Shown piece by piece: positions 47,182 through 55,469 of a DNA stretch of 64,000 nucleotides. Source of the DNA: Jiangella gansuensis DSM 44835 (lineage in GTDB: Bacteria > Actinomycetota > Actinomycetes > Jiangellales > Jiangellaceae); NCBI RefSeq assembly GCF_000515395.1, contig NZ_KI911782.1:2292606-2356605 (forward strand), in the 5' to 3' direction. The notes under the pieces were generated by a model. The model searched no databases and was not told where the DNA came from. It was given only the letters and a program-made list of their open reading frames with translations. The position numbers were made by a program, and so were the translations under genes. Within the stretch, counting starts at the first letter, position 1, and each line of letters opens with the position of its first letter.

Positions 47182-47229
47182 TTCGATGGGCGCGTCGCCT
47201 GTGGTTCCCGGGCGTGAGAGCATCGGGGC

Positions 47230-48072
47230 GTGGTCGATCATGTCCGGGGCGTGACCGCGCTCCCGTGGCCGCCGGCGTGGAGGCGCCCGTCGTGGGGTGG
47301 CTGGCGGGTCAGCGTGCTCTGCGGCGTCCTCCTGGTACCCGTGTCGGCAGCCACGGCCGTGGCGATCGGCCAGGGTCAGCCGGGCCGGGCCGTCCTCGTC
47401 GGCCTGGGCGCCCTCGTTCTCGGCGCCGTCGGGGTGGCTGCCCGGCCGCGACGGCGAGCGTGGGTGGTCGAGCAGAGCGCGGTGGACGTCGACGGGACCG
47501 TGGAGCCGGGCGTGCGCTTCGCCGTGCGCCCCAGCTCGGTGCTGACCGGGATGGCGCTGGCCGCCGGCGGGGTGGCGTTGCTGGCCGCGGCCGTCGCGAT
47601 GGTCGTGATCGTGGCCAGCCGCGGGGAAGCGCGGTTTCTGGTGGGTGCCGTCGTGGTCGGAGTCCCCGGCGCGTTGTTGCTGGTGGGCGGCATCGCCGCA
47701 CTGACCGCCAGCCGTGAGGGCAACGCCGTCGACCTCACGGCGAACCGGGTGCTCGTCGACACCGGGCACGGCCGGACCGCCGTGCCGTGGACGGAGGTCG
47801 ACGACGTCACCGCCGCGTTGGCCGCCGTGCCCGTCGGCAGGTCGGCCGCCATCCAGAACCTGATCGTGATCGCCGTGGCACCGTCCGTGGATCGCGCCGA
47901 GCGGCTCGTCATCGCCTGTGACCGGCTGGTCGCGGATCCGGCGCTCGTGTACCACGGGCTGCGGCACTATCTGCTGAACCCGGACGACCGCGGCGAACTC
48001 TCGTCCGCCGCGGCCGTCCGGAGGTTGGAAGCAGGCCGGGTCGTCAGTGCCGACGACCCGCCCGATCATTAG
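47230..48072 (+). CDS. Four-helix membrane protein of unknown function
   Basis: A 280-residue protein, from GTG 47230. Hydrophobic pairs at ~26-45/52-70 (VSVLCGVLLVPVSAATAVAI, AVLVGLGALVLGAVGVAA) and ~105-128/137-158 (LTGMALAAGGVALLAAAVAMVVIVAS, LVGAVVVGVPGALLLVGGIAALTA) are followed by a soluble C-terminal domain (NAVDLTANRVLVDTGHGRTAVPWTEVDDVTA...NLIVIAVA) that reads like a PH-like beta fold. I recognise no named family. It is near the iron-transport lipoprotein and PH-domain genes but not in an obvious operon with them. Confidence 0.65.
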   Translation: MVDHVRGVTALPWPPAWRRPSWGGWRVSVLCGVLLVPVSAATAVAIGQGQPGRAVLVGLGALVLGAVGVAARPRRRAWVVEQSAVDVDGTVEPGVRFAVRPSSVLTGMALAAGGVALLAAAVAMVVIVASRGEARFLVGAVVVGVPGALLLVGGIAALTASREGNAVDLTANRVLVDTGHGRTAVPWTEVDDVTAALAAVPVGRSAAIQNLIVIAVAPSVDRAERLVIACDRLVADPALVYHGLRHYLLNPDDRGELSSAAAVRRLEAGRVVSADDPPDH

Positions 48073-48296
48073 AGGGGGTCGACGTCGTCGCGCCGCTCCA
48101 CGTACTCGGTGGTGCGGGCCGGGCCGCGGCGGCCTCGCATCGAGGCGACCGCCATGGACAGAACGATCGCCAGGGCACCGACGCCGGTGAGGACCCAGCC
48201 GATCACGCTGAGGTCGAAGTCGGAGAGCCGGTCGCGGACACCGAGCGCCAGGACCAGGCCTACCGCCATCAAGAAGACCCCGAGTCCGATGCTCAT
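48069..48296 (-). CDS. DUF6458 small membrane protein (first of two paralogues)
   Basis: A 75-residue protein from ATG 48296 with AAGGTG upstream; GTG 48305 is possible. Two helices (GLGVFLMAVGLVLALGV and VIGWVLTGVGALAIVLSMAVA) flank the short RDRLSDFDLS loop, ending in a charged tail rich in Arg and Asp. The same design and key residues (G-IFLM-IGL-LAL-VRDR...L--IGWILTGVG) are in the paralogue at 55215-55430. The family is common in actinobacteria and its function is unknown. The gene overlaps the end of the convergent membrane-protein gene by 4 bp. Confidence 0.75.
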   Translation of the reverse strand: MSIGLGVFLMAVGLVLALGVRDRLSDFDLSVIGWVLTGVGALAIVLSMAVASMRGRRGPARTTEYVERRDDVDPL

Positions 48297-48399
48297 ATCG
48301 CACACACCTTCCCAAATCGGTGGGGTTGCGTCCGGTGCGTACCCGGCCGTCGTAGCCGCAAACGTCGGCTGAGAGGCGCCGGCGGGGCCGGTTCGCTTG

Positions 48400-48418
48400 T
48401 AGGTTAGGCTCGCCTGAG
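48400..48418 (+). promoter_or_regulatory. Iron box (IdeR/DmdR-type) before the siderophore-binding gene
   Basis: GTAGGTTAGGCTCGCCTGA matches the actinobacterial iron-box consensus TTAGGTTAGGCTAACCTAA at 15 of 19 positions and overlaps a possible -10 (TAGGTT 48401-48406). The regulator would repress when iron is plentiful. Confidence 0.75.
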
Positions 48419-48451
48419 TTGCCGGGCGGCGTCACCGATATCCTCTTTGGC

Positions 48452-49405
48452 ATGATCCTCATAACCAATTGGCGTCGCACGATGTCGGCCATCGTCCTCC
48501 CGACCGCGGCAGCGCTGGCCCTCACCGCCTGCGGAGACGAGACGACGGCCGGTTCCACGAGCGGCTCTACGGAAGGCAGCAGTGGGTCGGGGTACGTCGT
48601 CGACCACGCGATGGGCACCACGGAGCTGGCCGAGGACCCCGAGCGCGTGGTCGTGCTCGACTCGCCCCACCTGGATGCAGCCGTGGCGCTGGGGGTGACC
48701 CCGGTCGGCGCGACTGAGGCGGAGGCCGGGGTCGGATTCCCGGACTACCTCGGAAGCGACCTGGACGGCGTCGAGGTGGTCGGGATCACGATCGAACCGA
48801 GCGTGGAGGCAGTGGCCGAGCTCGCGCCCGACCTGATCATCGGCGCGAAGGTGCGGCACGAGGCCATGTACGACGACCTGAGCCAGATCGCGCCCACCGT
48901 GTTCTCGGAGAACTCCGGCACCACCTGGAAGGAGCAGGTGGAGGTGGTCGGCGCCGCGCTGAACAAGGCGGACGAGGCGCGGGCGCTGCTGGAGGAGTTC
49001 TCGGAGCGGGCGGCCGACATCGGCTCGGCCGTGGATGCCGAAGGCACGACGCTCTCCATGGTCCGGTTCCTCCCGGAGAACTTCCGCCTGTACGGGCCCG
49101 ACACGTTCTCCGGCTCGGTCCTGACCGAGGTCGGCTTCGACCTCGGCGACCACGAATGGAACCAGTTCTCGATGATGGAGCTGAGCCCCGAGCAGTTCGA
49201 ACACGCGGATGCCGACGTCATCATCCACACCACCTACGGCGCGCCGGACACCACGACGAGGGGCGCGGTGGAGCAGCTGTGGTCGGGCCTGCCGGCGGTC
49301 TCGTCCGGTGCGTTGTACGAGGTCGAGGACGACACCTGGATGCTGGGCATCGGCGTCCTCGGCGCCAACCTGATCCTCGACGAGCTCGAGGAGATGCTGG
49401 CCTGA
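48452..49405 (+). CDS. Iron-siderophore ABC transporter substrate-binding lipoprotein
   Basis: A 317-residue protein from ATG 48452 (or ATG 48482). A lipoprotein signal ends LALTAC (Cys27), followed by a Gly/Ser/Thr linker and a FecB/FepB-type periplasmic-binding fold: MGTTELAEDPERVVVLDSPHLDAAVALGVTPVGAT, IEPSVEAVAELAPDLIIGAKVRHEAMYDDLSQIAPTVF, VEQLWSGLPAVSSGALYEVEDDTW. It should capture a ferric siderophore outside the membrane for a FecCD/FecE importer. No permease or ATPase gene is adjacent, so it must work with a transporter coded elsewhere. A good iron box at 48400-48418 indicates iron-repressed expression. Confidence 0.9.
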   Translation: MILITNWRRTMSAIVLPTAAALALTACGDETTAGSTSGSTEGSSGSGYVVDHAMGTTELAEDPERVVVLDSPHLDAAVALGVTPVGATEAEAGVGFPDYLGSDLDGVEVVGITIEPSVEAVAELAPDLIIGAKVRHEAMYDDLSQIAPTVFSENSGTTWKEQVEVVGAALNKADEARALLEEFSERAADIGSAVDAEGTTLSMVRFLPENFRLYGPDTFSGSVLTEVGFDLGDHEWNQFSMMELSPEQFEHADADVIIHTTYGAPDTTTRGAVEQLWSGLPAVSSGALYEVEDDTWMLGIGVLGANLILDELEEMLA

Positions 49406-49430
49406 GTCCGTGCTGAGCCCGGCCGATGGG

Positions 49431-50456
49431 TCAGGGGATCCGCTGCCCCGCGGGCGCGGGCTCGCCTGGCGCCTCGGCCGGGTGCTCCATTGCCGCGGGA
49501 TGCTCGGCCGCGGGCAGCCACCGGGTGGCCTGCCAGGCGTCGACCGCGGCCATCACCATGAGCCCGGCGCCGAGCATGTGCAGGCCGACCAGCAGCTCCG
49601 GCAGTTCCAGCCGGTACTGCACGAACCCGATGACCCCTTGCGCCGCCTCGACCACGAGCAGGACCACGGCGGCGCGGGCGGACCGGCCGGGCGATCCGGC
49701 GATGCGAGCGGCGAAGTAGAGCCCGACCGACAGGCCGACCAGCACCAGCACCGCGTCGGCGTGGATCTGGGTCACGACGGCGACGTCGAGACCGGTGCGC
49801 TTGGCGTCCGGGTCACCGGCGTGCGGGCCGCTGCCGGTCACCACCGCGCCGAGGTAGACCGAGACGGCGGTGGCGGCGAGGACCAACAGCCCGAGGCGCT
49901 CCAGCCACGGCTGGCCCACCCGCTGCGGCACGGCGCCGCGCGGCCGTTGCGCTCGCCGGACCAGGATCGTCGCGACGCCGACCAGCACCGTCGAGACCAG
50001 GAAGTGGAACATGACGACCCACGGGTTCAGGTCGCTCCACACGGTGATGCCGCCGATGACCGCCTGCGCCGGGATGAAGCCGAGCAGGAACGCCGCGGGG
50101 ACCAGGAGGTCCCGCCGCGGCCGATCGGAGCCGAACGTCCGGATGACGGCAACCAGCATCGCCAGCGCCACCGCGCCGAGCACGAACGTGAGCAGCCGGT
50201 TGCCGAACTCGATGGCCCCGTGCATGCCCATCTCGGGCGTGGACGTGAGGGAACCGGCGGTGCAGTGCGGCCAGTCCGGGCAGCCCAGGCCGGAATCGGT
50301 GAGGCGTACGGCGCCCCCGGTGACGATGATGCCGGTCTGGGTGACCAACGACGCGACGGCCAGCCGCCGCAGGGTCGCCTCGGACGGGAGCGGCAGCCGT
50401 CGCACCAGGCGGCCGGCCCGGCTCGGGGTGGGGGCCGGCGACGGTGGGGCTGTCAT
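49431..50456 (-). CDS. ctaA: Heme A synthase (COX15/CtaA)
   Basis: A 341-residue membrane enzyme; ATG 50456 is used (GTG 50462 possible). Eight helices in two four-helix halves are visible: the first has GIIVTGGAVRLTDSGLGCPDWPHC with a conserved Cys pair loop, EFGNRLLTFVLGAVAL and VWSDLNPWVVMFHFLVSTVLVG; the second repeats as VYLGAVVTGSGPHAGDPDAKR, IHADAVLVLVGLSVGLYFAA and VQYRLELPELLVGLHMLGAGLMV, each providing His heme ligands. The C-terminus is a Pro/Ala/Glu tail. It oxidises heme O (from CtaB) to heme A. Confidence 0.95.
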   Translation of the reverse strand: MTAPPSPAPTPSRAGRLVRRLPLPSEATLRRLAVASLVTQTGIIVTGGAVRLTDSGLGCPDWPHCTAGSLTSTPEMGMHGAIEFGNRLLTFVLGAVALAMLVAVIRTFGSDRPRRDLLVPAAFLLGFIPAQAVIGGITVWSDLNPWVVMFHFLVSTVLVGVATILVRRAQRPRGAVPQRVGQPWLERLGLLVLAATAVSVYLGAVVTGSGPHAGDPDAKRTGLDVAVVTQIHADAVLVLVGLSVGLYFAARIAGSPGRSARAAVVLLVVEAAQGVIGFVQYRLELPELLVGLHMLGAGLMVMAAVDAWQATRWLPAAEHPAAMEHPAEAPGEPAPAGQRIP

Positions 50457-51149
50457 GGTCACCCGTTCATGGTAGGGAGCGCTGACACTGGCGGCCTGAT
50501 CGGGGTTGGCGCCACGGGACGCGCTGGTCGCAGCGGTTCGGGCTAACGGCGAACCACCATTCGGGGCGGTCGGGCAAACACGTCGGCCCGGGAACGGGCT
50601 AATAGCCCGGTGTTGCGGGCAACCGCGCGAATCTGTCCGGCCGGCCCGGAGGCGCTTAGCGTCCATCGCATGATCGACCGATGGAATGGCCAGACCGGCA
50701 CCGAAGGGCGGCCGGCGGCGCGGTGGCGCACGCGTGTGCGGCGGGCGTTCGGGTGGCGGGCGGTGGCGCTCTGGCTCGGAACCGGGGCCGCGCTGGGCGC
50801 ACTTCCGGTCGTTCCTGCTCCGGAGGCCGGGGAAGCGGGCCGGACCGCCGTCGTGACCGAGGTGCCCGTCGACGCGCGTCCCATGGGCGGCGGCCCGCGG
50901 CCGCGCGCAGGGCAGTCGCTCCGGCCGGCGCGGCAGGACTGGCGGCCACCCTCCCGGTGCGGCTGCCGGGGTGCGAACGGCGCCGGGGCCGAGGTCGCCG
51001 AGTTCGGTCGCGGCCCGCCGACGGTCTTGGATAGCGTGTGGCTACGCTGCGCCGCCGGGCGCGTCCGCTGGGCACGACAGCGGGCGCCGTGCGCCACGGC
51101 AACCCCAGCATTGGGCACGCACGCACCGACCCCCGCAGGAGGAGACCAC
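50457..51149. other. 693-bp divergent intergenic region without a supported gene
   Basis: The region separates ctaA (minus) from the PH-domain operon (plus). Frames through it are open but lack family-like sequence or a good start. A palindrome CGGGCTA-A-TAGCCCG (50595-50609) and a nearby GTTGC/GCAAC repeat could be operator sites. A plus-strand frame from ATG 50670 with one hydrophobic stretch is in phase with the PH gene, but the strong ribosome-binding site at 51137 argues that translation starts at 51150. Confidence 0.5.
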
Positions 51150-51647
51150 GTGACCGAGGGCCGAAGCCGGCTTCGTCCGCCTCGGAACTGGCTCGACCGA
51201 CGTGCCCGTCCATGGTGGTGCGCTCAGCTGGCCATCTCCGGGGGCGTCGTGGTCGTGCCGCTGGTCGTGCTGGGGATGCTCATCGAGCCGGCTCGGACCT
51301 GGCTGCTGGTGCCCGCGCTCGTCGCGGCGGCGGCCACCCTCGTCGCGGTCCTGGCGCTGCCGCCGTGGTGGTATCGGCTGCATCGGTGGGAGGTCACCGA
51401 GCGCGCGGTGTACACGCGAGGCGGCTTCTTGTGGCAGACCTGGCGGGTCGCGCCGATGTCGCGTATCCAGACGGTCGACACCACCCGCGGGCCGGTGCAG
51501 CGCGTGTTCGGGCTGTCGACGGTGACGGTGACGACGGCGTCGTCGGCGGGGGCGGTGAAGATCGAAGGGCTCGACCACGAGCAGGCCGCCGAGCTCGCCG
51601 AGGAACTGACCCGCATCACGCACGAGACTCCCGGCGACGCCACATGA
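51150..51647 (+). CDS. Membrane-anchored bacterial PH-domain (bPH2/YdbS-type) protein, short
   Basis: A 165-residue protein from GTG 51150 behind a textbook AGGAGGAG. Two helices (AQLAISGGVVVVPLVVLGMLI, TWLLVPALVAAAATLVAVLALPPWWY) lead into the bPH2 domain YRLHRWEVTERAVYTRGGFLWQTWRVAPMSRIQTVDTTRGPVQRVFGLSTVTVTTASSAGAVKIEGLDHEQAAELAEEL. This is the partner type of the larger YdbT-like protein coded immediately after it, coupled by ATGA at 51644-51647. The pair is widely conserved; it probably forms a membrane complex whose ligand is unknown. Confidence 0.88.
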   Translation: MTEGRSRLRPPRNWLDRRARPWWCAQLAISGGVVVVPLVVLGMLIEPARTWLLVPALVAAAATLVAVLALPPWWYRLHRWEVTERAVYTRGGFLWQTWRVAPMSRIQTVDTTRGPVQRVFGLSTVTVTTASSAGAVKIEGLDHEQAAELAEELTRITHETPGDAT

Positions 51648-53170
51648 GCGACGACGACGGCTCCTGGGAGGCGCTGCATCCTGACACGTTGAAGGTGACG
51701 GCCATCGTCATGGTCGGGGTCGCCGTCGCCGCCGCGGTCCCGACGGCGATCGGCATCGGCTCGGCGACGTCGTACCCGACCGCGCTGGCGTGGGTGGTGC
51801 CGGGCGCGGTTCTGCTGGTCGCCGGCGTCACGGCGCTGGACTACCTGCGGTTGCGGCACACGCACTACCAGGTGACCGACCGCCTCATGGAGCTGCGCAA
51901 AGGCGTGATCATGACCACGCGGCGGTCGCTGGCTCGCGAGCGCATCCGCACCGTCGACCTCAGCGCCGATCCGGTGTCGCGCGTGTTCGGCCTGGTCAAG
52001 GTGAACATCGGCACCGGCGACGGGCGCAGCGGGGCGGCGGCGTCGAATGAGCAGACCCTGCAGCTCGACTCGGTCAGCCGGGCAGAGGGGGAACGCCTGC
52101 GGGCCGTCCTGCTCGATCGCTCGCCCGCCACGCCCGAGCAGGCCGACGGCACCACGCTGGCCACCTGGGACCCGGCGTGGACGCGCTACGCACCACTGTC
52201 GTTCGTGACGTTCGCGCTCGCGGCGTTCGCGGTCGGGGCGATGTTCCAGGTGCTCGACTGGTTCGGCCGCGGCGGCCTGCCGGTCGAGGTGATCATGGAC
52301 ATCGCCGACCGGATCGGGGCCTGGCCGACTCTTGGGCTGGCCGTCGTCGTGTTCATGCTGGCCGGGCTCATCGGTGCGTTGTCGGTGTACGTCGAGGCGT
52401 GGTGGAGCTACCGGCTGGAGCGGGAACCGGGCGGCACCCTGCGGGTCCGGCGCGGGCTGCTGACCACTCGCTCGGTGAGTTTGGAGGAGCAACGTGTTCG
52501 CGGCATCGAGCTCGTCGAACCGCTCGGTGTCCGCGCCGCCAAAGCGGCCCGGGTCGACGTCGTCACCACCGGCCTGAAGAACGATCCGACCAGCGATCTG
52601 TCCACGTTGCTGCCGGCGGCGCCGCGGGCGCTGGCGTTGCGTATCGCCGCCCAGGTCGCCGGCGTCCGCGCCGACCTGCCGCTGCGCTCACACCCAGTCT
52701 CGGCCCGTGCCCGGCGGCTGCGCTGGGCGGTCATGGCCGACGTCGCGATCATCGCGGCCCTGGTGCTGCTCGTCGTCGCCACCCCGCTGCCGGCATTCTG
52801 GGTGACGGTGTTCAGCATCGTCGCCGTGGCCGCCTGCGCCGGCTTCGCCGCCATGGCGGTCGACGCCTACCGCGCACTTGGTCACGAGTTGGACGACGAG
52901 TACCTGGTGGCCCGGCGGGGGAGCGTTAGGCGGGCGACGGTGTTCCTGCAGCGCCAGGGCATCGTCGGCTGGCGCATCAGCCAGTCGGTGTTCCAACGCC
53001 GCGCGGGCCTGATGACGGTGACGGCGACGACGGCCGCCGGCGCCCGGCGCTACTCCGTCATCGACGCCGACGAGCACGAGATCCTCGAGGTCGCCGCCGA
53101 CGCGGTCCCGGAGCTGCTGGAGCCCTTCCTGGTCCGGGACCTGCCGTCCCCACCCGGACGGGTGAGCTGA
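51644..53170 (+). CDS. Membrane protein with tandem bPH2 domains (YdbT-like)
   Basis: A 508-residue protein from ATG 51644, overlapping the preceding gene. Three bPH2 modules alternate with hydrophobic pairs: [54 protein letters not shown] (~65-120), YRLEREPGGTLRVRRGLLTTRSVSLEEQRVRGIELVEPL (~257-310) and DEYLVARRGSVRRATVFLQRQGIVGWRISQSVFQRRAGLMTVTATTAAG (~418-466). Helical pairs occur at ~16-65, ~185-250 and ~365-405. YdbS/YdbT proteins are reported to affect resistance to some antimicrobial peptides in Bacillus; a role here is unproven. Confidence 0.88.
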   Translation: MSDDDGSWEALHPDTLKVTAIVMVGVAVAAAVPTAIGIGSATSYPTALAWVVPGAVLLVAGVTALDYLRLRHTHYQVTDRLMELRKGVIMTTRRSLARERIRTVDLSADPVSRVFGLVKVNIGTGDGRSGAAASNEQTLQLDSVSRAEGERLRAVLLDRSPATPEQADGTTLATWDPAWTRYAPLSFVTFALAAFAVGAMFQVLDWFGRGGLPVEVIMDIADRIGAWPTLGLAVVVFMLAGLIGALSVYVEAWWSYRLEREPGGTLRVRRGLLTTRSVSLEEQRVRGIELVEPLGVRAAKAARVDVVTTGLKNDPTSDLSTLLPAAPRALALRIAAQVAGVRADLPLRSHPVSARARRLRWAVMADVAIIAALVLLVVATPLPAFWVTVFSIVAVAACAGFAAMAVDAYRALGHELDDEYLVARRGSVRRATVFLQRQGIVGWRISQSVFQRRAGLMTVTATTAAGARRYSVIDADEHEILEVAADAVPELLEPFLVRDLPSPPGRVS

Positions 53171-53242
53171 CCTCGTCGCCGTACTCAGAACGCGCGAGGA
53201 GTGGGTGGCGAACGGGGCACGTCGCTACGGCCACGAACGGAT

Positions 53243-53403
53243 GATCAGGTGACCTTCCGGCAGTGGCCAGCGCCTCGAGGTCACCTGATCGTTTCGTGTC
53301 CACTTACTGGCGACGATCAGGTGTACCCGACGCTTGTGCTCGCCGTCCAGGTCACCTGATCGTCCGCGCGGAGGCGATCACGTGACCCAACGACGATCAG
53401 GTG
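53243..53403. repeat. Composite palindromic repeat, copy B (GATCAGGTGAC units)
   Basis: Six units begin at 53243(+), 53280(-), 53315(+), 53351(-), 53376(+) and 53395(+); steps are 37, 35, 36, 25 and 19 bases, against 37, 35, 38, 25 and 19 in copy A at 29185. The orientation order is identical. Like copy A it sits between two convergent genes. Non-repeat segments differ between copies except after unit 2. Confidence 0.85.
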
Positions 53404-53452
53404 GCACACTCCAGCGCCGGACGCCCCGTGGTACCGGCCCCCGCACGAGTTC

Positions 53453-54211
53453 CTACTCCCAGCGGAAACAGCGGGCGGCGGCGGCCAGCCCCAGGACGGC
53501 CCAGGCGGTCAGCACGGCGACCTGTGTGCCGGGTAGGCCGGCGCCGTCGGCCAGGACGGACCGCAGCCCCGTGGCCAGCGCCCCGGTGGGGGTCAGTTCG
53601 AGGACGTCGCGCAGCCCGTCCGGGAACCCGTCGAGGGGGATGACCACGCCGCCCAGCACCAGGAGGAGCAGGTAGACGAGGTTGGCCGCGGCCAGTGTCG
53701 CCTCGGCCCGCAGCGTCCCGGCCATGACCAGACCCAGGCCGGCGAAGGCCAGAGTGCCAGCCAGCAGCAGCACCGCGACCGACAGCGGCGACCCCGACGG
53801 CCGCCAGCCCAGCGCCAGGCCGAGCCCGCACACCAGTCCCACCTGCAAAACCTCGACGACCAGCACCGTCAGCGCCTTCGCCAGCAGCAGTGCCCAGCGG
53901 GGCAGCGGCGAGGCGGCCAGCCGTTTCAGCGCACCGTAGCGCCGCTCGTAGCCGGTGGCGATGGCCAGCGACGTGAACGCCGTCGACATCACGCACAGGG
54001 CCAAGATGCCGGGAACGAGGAAGTCGACGCGGTCGTAGCTGCCGGTGTCGAAGACCGGGGCGGCGGTCAGCAGCCACAGCAGGACGACCGGGATGACGGC
54101 GGTCAGGAGCAGTTGCTCGCCGTTGCGCAACAGCAGCTTCGTCTCGAACGCGGTCTGGGCGAGCAGCATGCGGCCCACCGGCGCCGCGCCGGGCGCGGGG
54201 ACGAACGTCAT
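53453..54211 (-). CDS. ABC-2 type transporter permease
   Basis: A 252-residue permease from ATG 54211 (MTFVPAPGAAPVGRMLLAQ), coupled to the ATPase gene upstream by a 4-bp overlap (54208-54211). Six helices are visible, including QLLLTAVIPVVLLWLLTAAPV, FLVPGILALCVMSTAFTSLAIATGYERRYGALKRLAASPLPRWALLLAKAL and AANLVYLLLLVLGGVVIPLDGFP, the hallmark layout of ABC-2 exporters for drugs or lipids. It forms an exporter with the ATPase; the substrate is unknown. It converges on repeat copy B. Confidence 0.92.
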   Translation of the reverse strand: MTFVPAPGAAPVGRMLLAQTAFETKLLLRNGEQLLLTAVIPVVLLWLLTAAPVFDTGSYDRVDFLVPGILALCVMSTAFTSLAIATGYERRYGALKRLAASPLPRWALLLAKALTVLVVEVLQVGLVCGLGLALGWRPSGSPLSVAVLLLAGTLAFAGLGLVMAGTLRAEATLAAANLVYLLLLVLGGVVIPLDGFPDGLRDVLELTPTGALATGLRSVLADGAGLPGTQVAVLTAWAVLGLAAAARCFRWE

Positions 54212-55164
54212 GGCCGCGCCCCCGGAGCGCTGGACGAACCGCCGGCGGACTGGCCGGTCAGCTCCAGGAACACGTCCTCCAACGACCGGTGGCCCACGTG
54301 CAGCCCCTCGGCCAGGATGTCGTTCGCCGCGCACCACGACGTCAGCGTCGCCAGCAGCCGCGGGTCGACGATCGCCGCGACCTCGTAGCTGCCCGGTGCG
54401 ATCTCCTGCACTCGCGCCGCCGCCGGGAGCGCCGCGCGCAGCGACGCCAGGTCGAGGCGGGGCGGACCGCCGAAGCGGATGACGTCGTCGACGGCGCCGG
54501 CGGTGAGCTCCTGCGGGCTGCCTTCGGCCAGCAGCCGGCCGCGGTCGATGATGACGACGTGGTCGGACAGCCGTTCCGCCTCGTCGATGAGGTGGGTCGT
54601 GAGGACGACGGTGACGCCGTCGGCGCGCAGTTCGGCGATCAGTTCCCACGTGTCGCGCCGGGCCTGGGTGTCCAGGCCGGCGGTCGGCTCGTCCAGGAAC
54701 ACCAGCTCGGGACGGCCGACGAGGGCCGCGGCCAACGCCACGCGCTGGCGCTCACCGCCGGAGAGGCGGCGCAGCGGCGTCCGACTGGCGCCACCGAGCC
54801 CGAGCCGATCTACAAGGGACGGCACGTCCAGCGGGTGAGCGTGCAACCGGGCGAGGTGGGTGAGCAGTTCGGCCGCGCGGGCGCCGGGATAGAAGCCGGT
54901 GCCCTCCTGCAGCATGACGCCGACCCGGGGCCGTAGCCGGGCGCCGTCGCGCCACGGGTCGAGTCCCAGCACGCGGATGGTCCCGGAGTCGGGGCGGCGG
55001 AAGCCCTCGCAGGCTTCGATGGTGGTGGTCTTGCCGGCACCGTTGCGGCCGAGGACCGACGTGACGCTGCCGGCGGCGACGGTGAACGAGAGGCCGTCCA
55101 CGGCGGCGGTGGGACCGTAGCGCTTCACCAGTGCGGAGATGTCGACGGCTGGTGCTGCGCTCAC
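54208..55164 (-). CDS. ABC transporter ATP-binding protein (ABC-2 exporter)
   Basis: A 318-residue ATPase from GTG 55164. Walker A GRNGAGKT (39-46), Q-loop VGVMLQEGTGFYPGARA, signature LSGGERQRVALAAALVG, Walker B LVFLDEPTAGLD and the H-loop TTHLIDEAERLSDH are all intact. The C-terminal extension (VDDVIRFGGPPRLDLASLRAALP...LEDVFLELTGQS) is of the DrrA/CcmA drug-exporter type. It pairs with the permease gene that overlaps its stop. Likely drug, lipid or antimicrobial export. Confidence 0.93.
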   Translation of the reverse strand: MSAAPAVDISALVKRYGPTAAVDGLSFTVAAGSVTSVLGRNGAGKTTTIEACEGFRRPDSGTIRVLGLDPWRDGARLRPRVGVMLQEGTGFYPGARAAELLTHLARLHAHPLDVPSLVDRLGLGGASRTPLRRLSGGERQRVALAAALVGRPELVFLDEPTAGLDTQARRDTWELIAELRADGVTVVLTTHLIDEAERLSDHVVIIDRGRLLAEGSPQELTAGAVDDVIRFGGPPRLDLASLRAALPAAARVQEIAPGSYEVAAIVDPRLLATLTSWCAANDILAEGLHVGHRSLEDVFLELTGQSAGGSSSAPGARP

Positions 55165-55214
55165 GCACGCGAGTCTGCCACGCGGCCGGTCGCGGTTCGG
55201 CGGGAGCCTGCGGG

Positions 55215-55430
55215 TCAGAGTTCGTCGATGTCGTCAGGTTCGTCGACGGGTTCCGGCTCGCGGACTGCCCGGGCCGGACCCACGATGAACGAGAGCGAAA
55301 AGATGAGCAGGCCGACCCCGGTGAGGATCCACCCGATCATGCTGAGGTCGATGAGCCCGGCCCGATCGCGTACCGCGAGGGCGAGGATCAGTCCGATCGT
55401 CATGAGGAAGATGCCACGGCCCAGCGTCAT
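55215..55430 (-). CDS. DUF6458 small membrane protein (second paralogue)
   Basis: A 71-residue protein from ATG 55430 (MTLGRGIFLMTIGLILALAVRDRAG). Two helices are separated by VRDRAGLIDLS and followed by an acidic tail (PEPVDEPDDIDEL). It shares the GIFLM-IGLILAL-VRDR and MIGWILTGVG core with the gene at 48069-48296, but their tails differ. It lies 50 bp upstream of the ABC ATPase start on the same strand and may head that operon. Confidence 0.72.
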   Translation of the reverse strand: MTLGRGIFLMTIGLILALAVRDRAGLIDLSMIGWILTGVGLLIFSLSFIVGPARAVREPEPVDEPDDIDEL

Positions 55431-55469
55431 GTCCGGCCCGTACCCGTGGCCCGTGAGCACCAAACGCGG

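Noticed and set aside
50610-51149. Extended N-terminus of the first PH-domain protein, or a separate small gene at 50670
   Set aside because: An AGGAGGAG site positioned for GTG 51150 and the normal family length favour the short form; the upstream residues lack conserved features.
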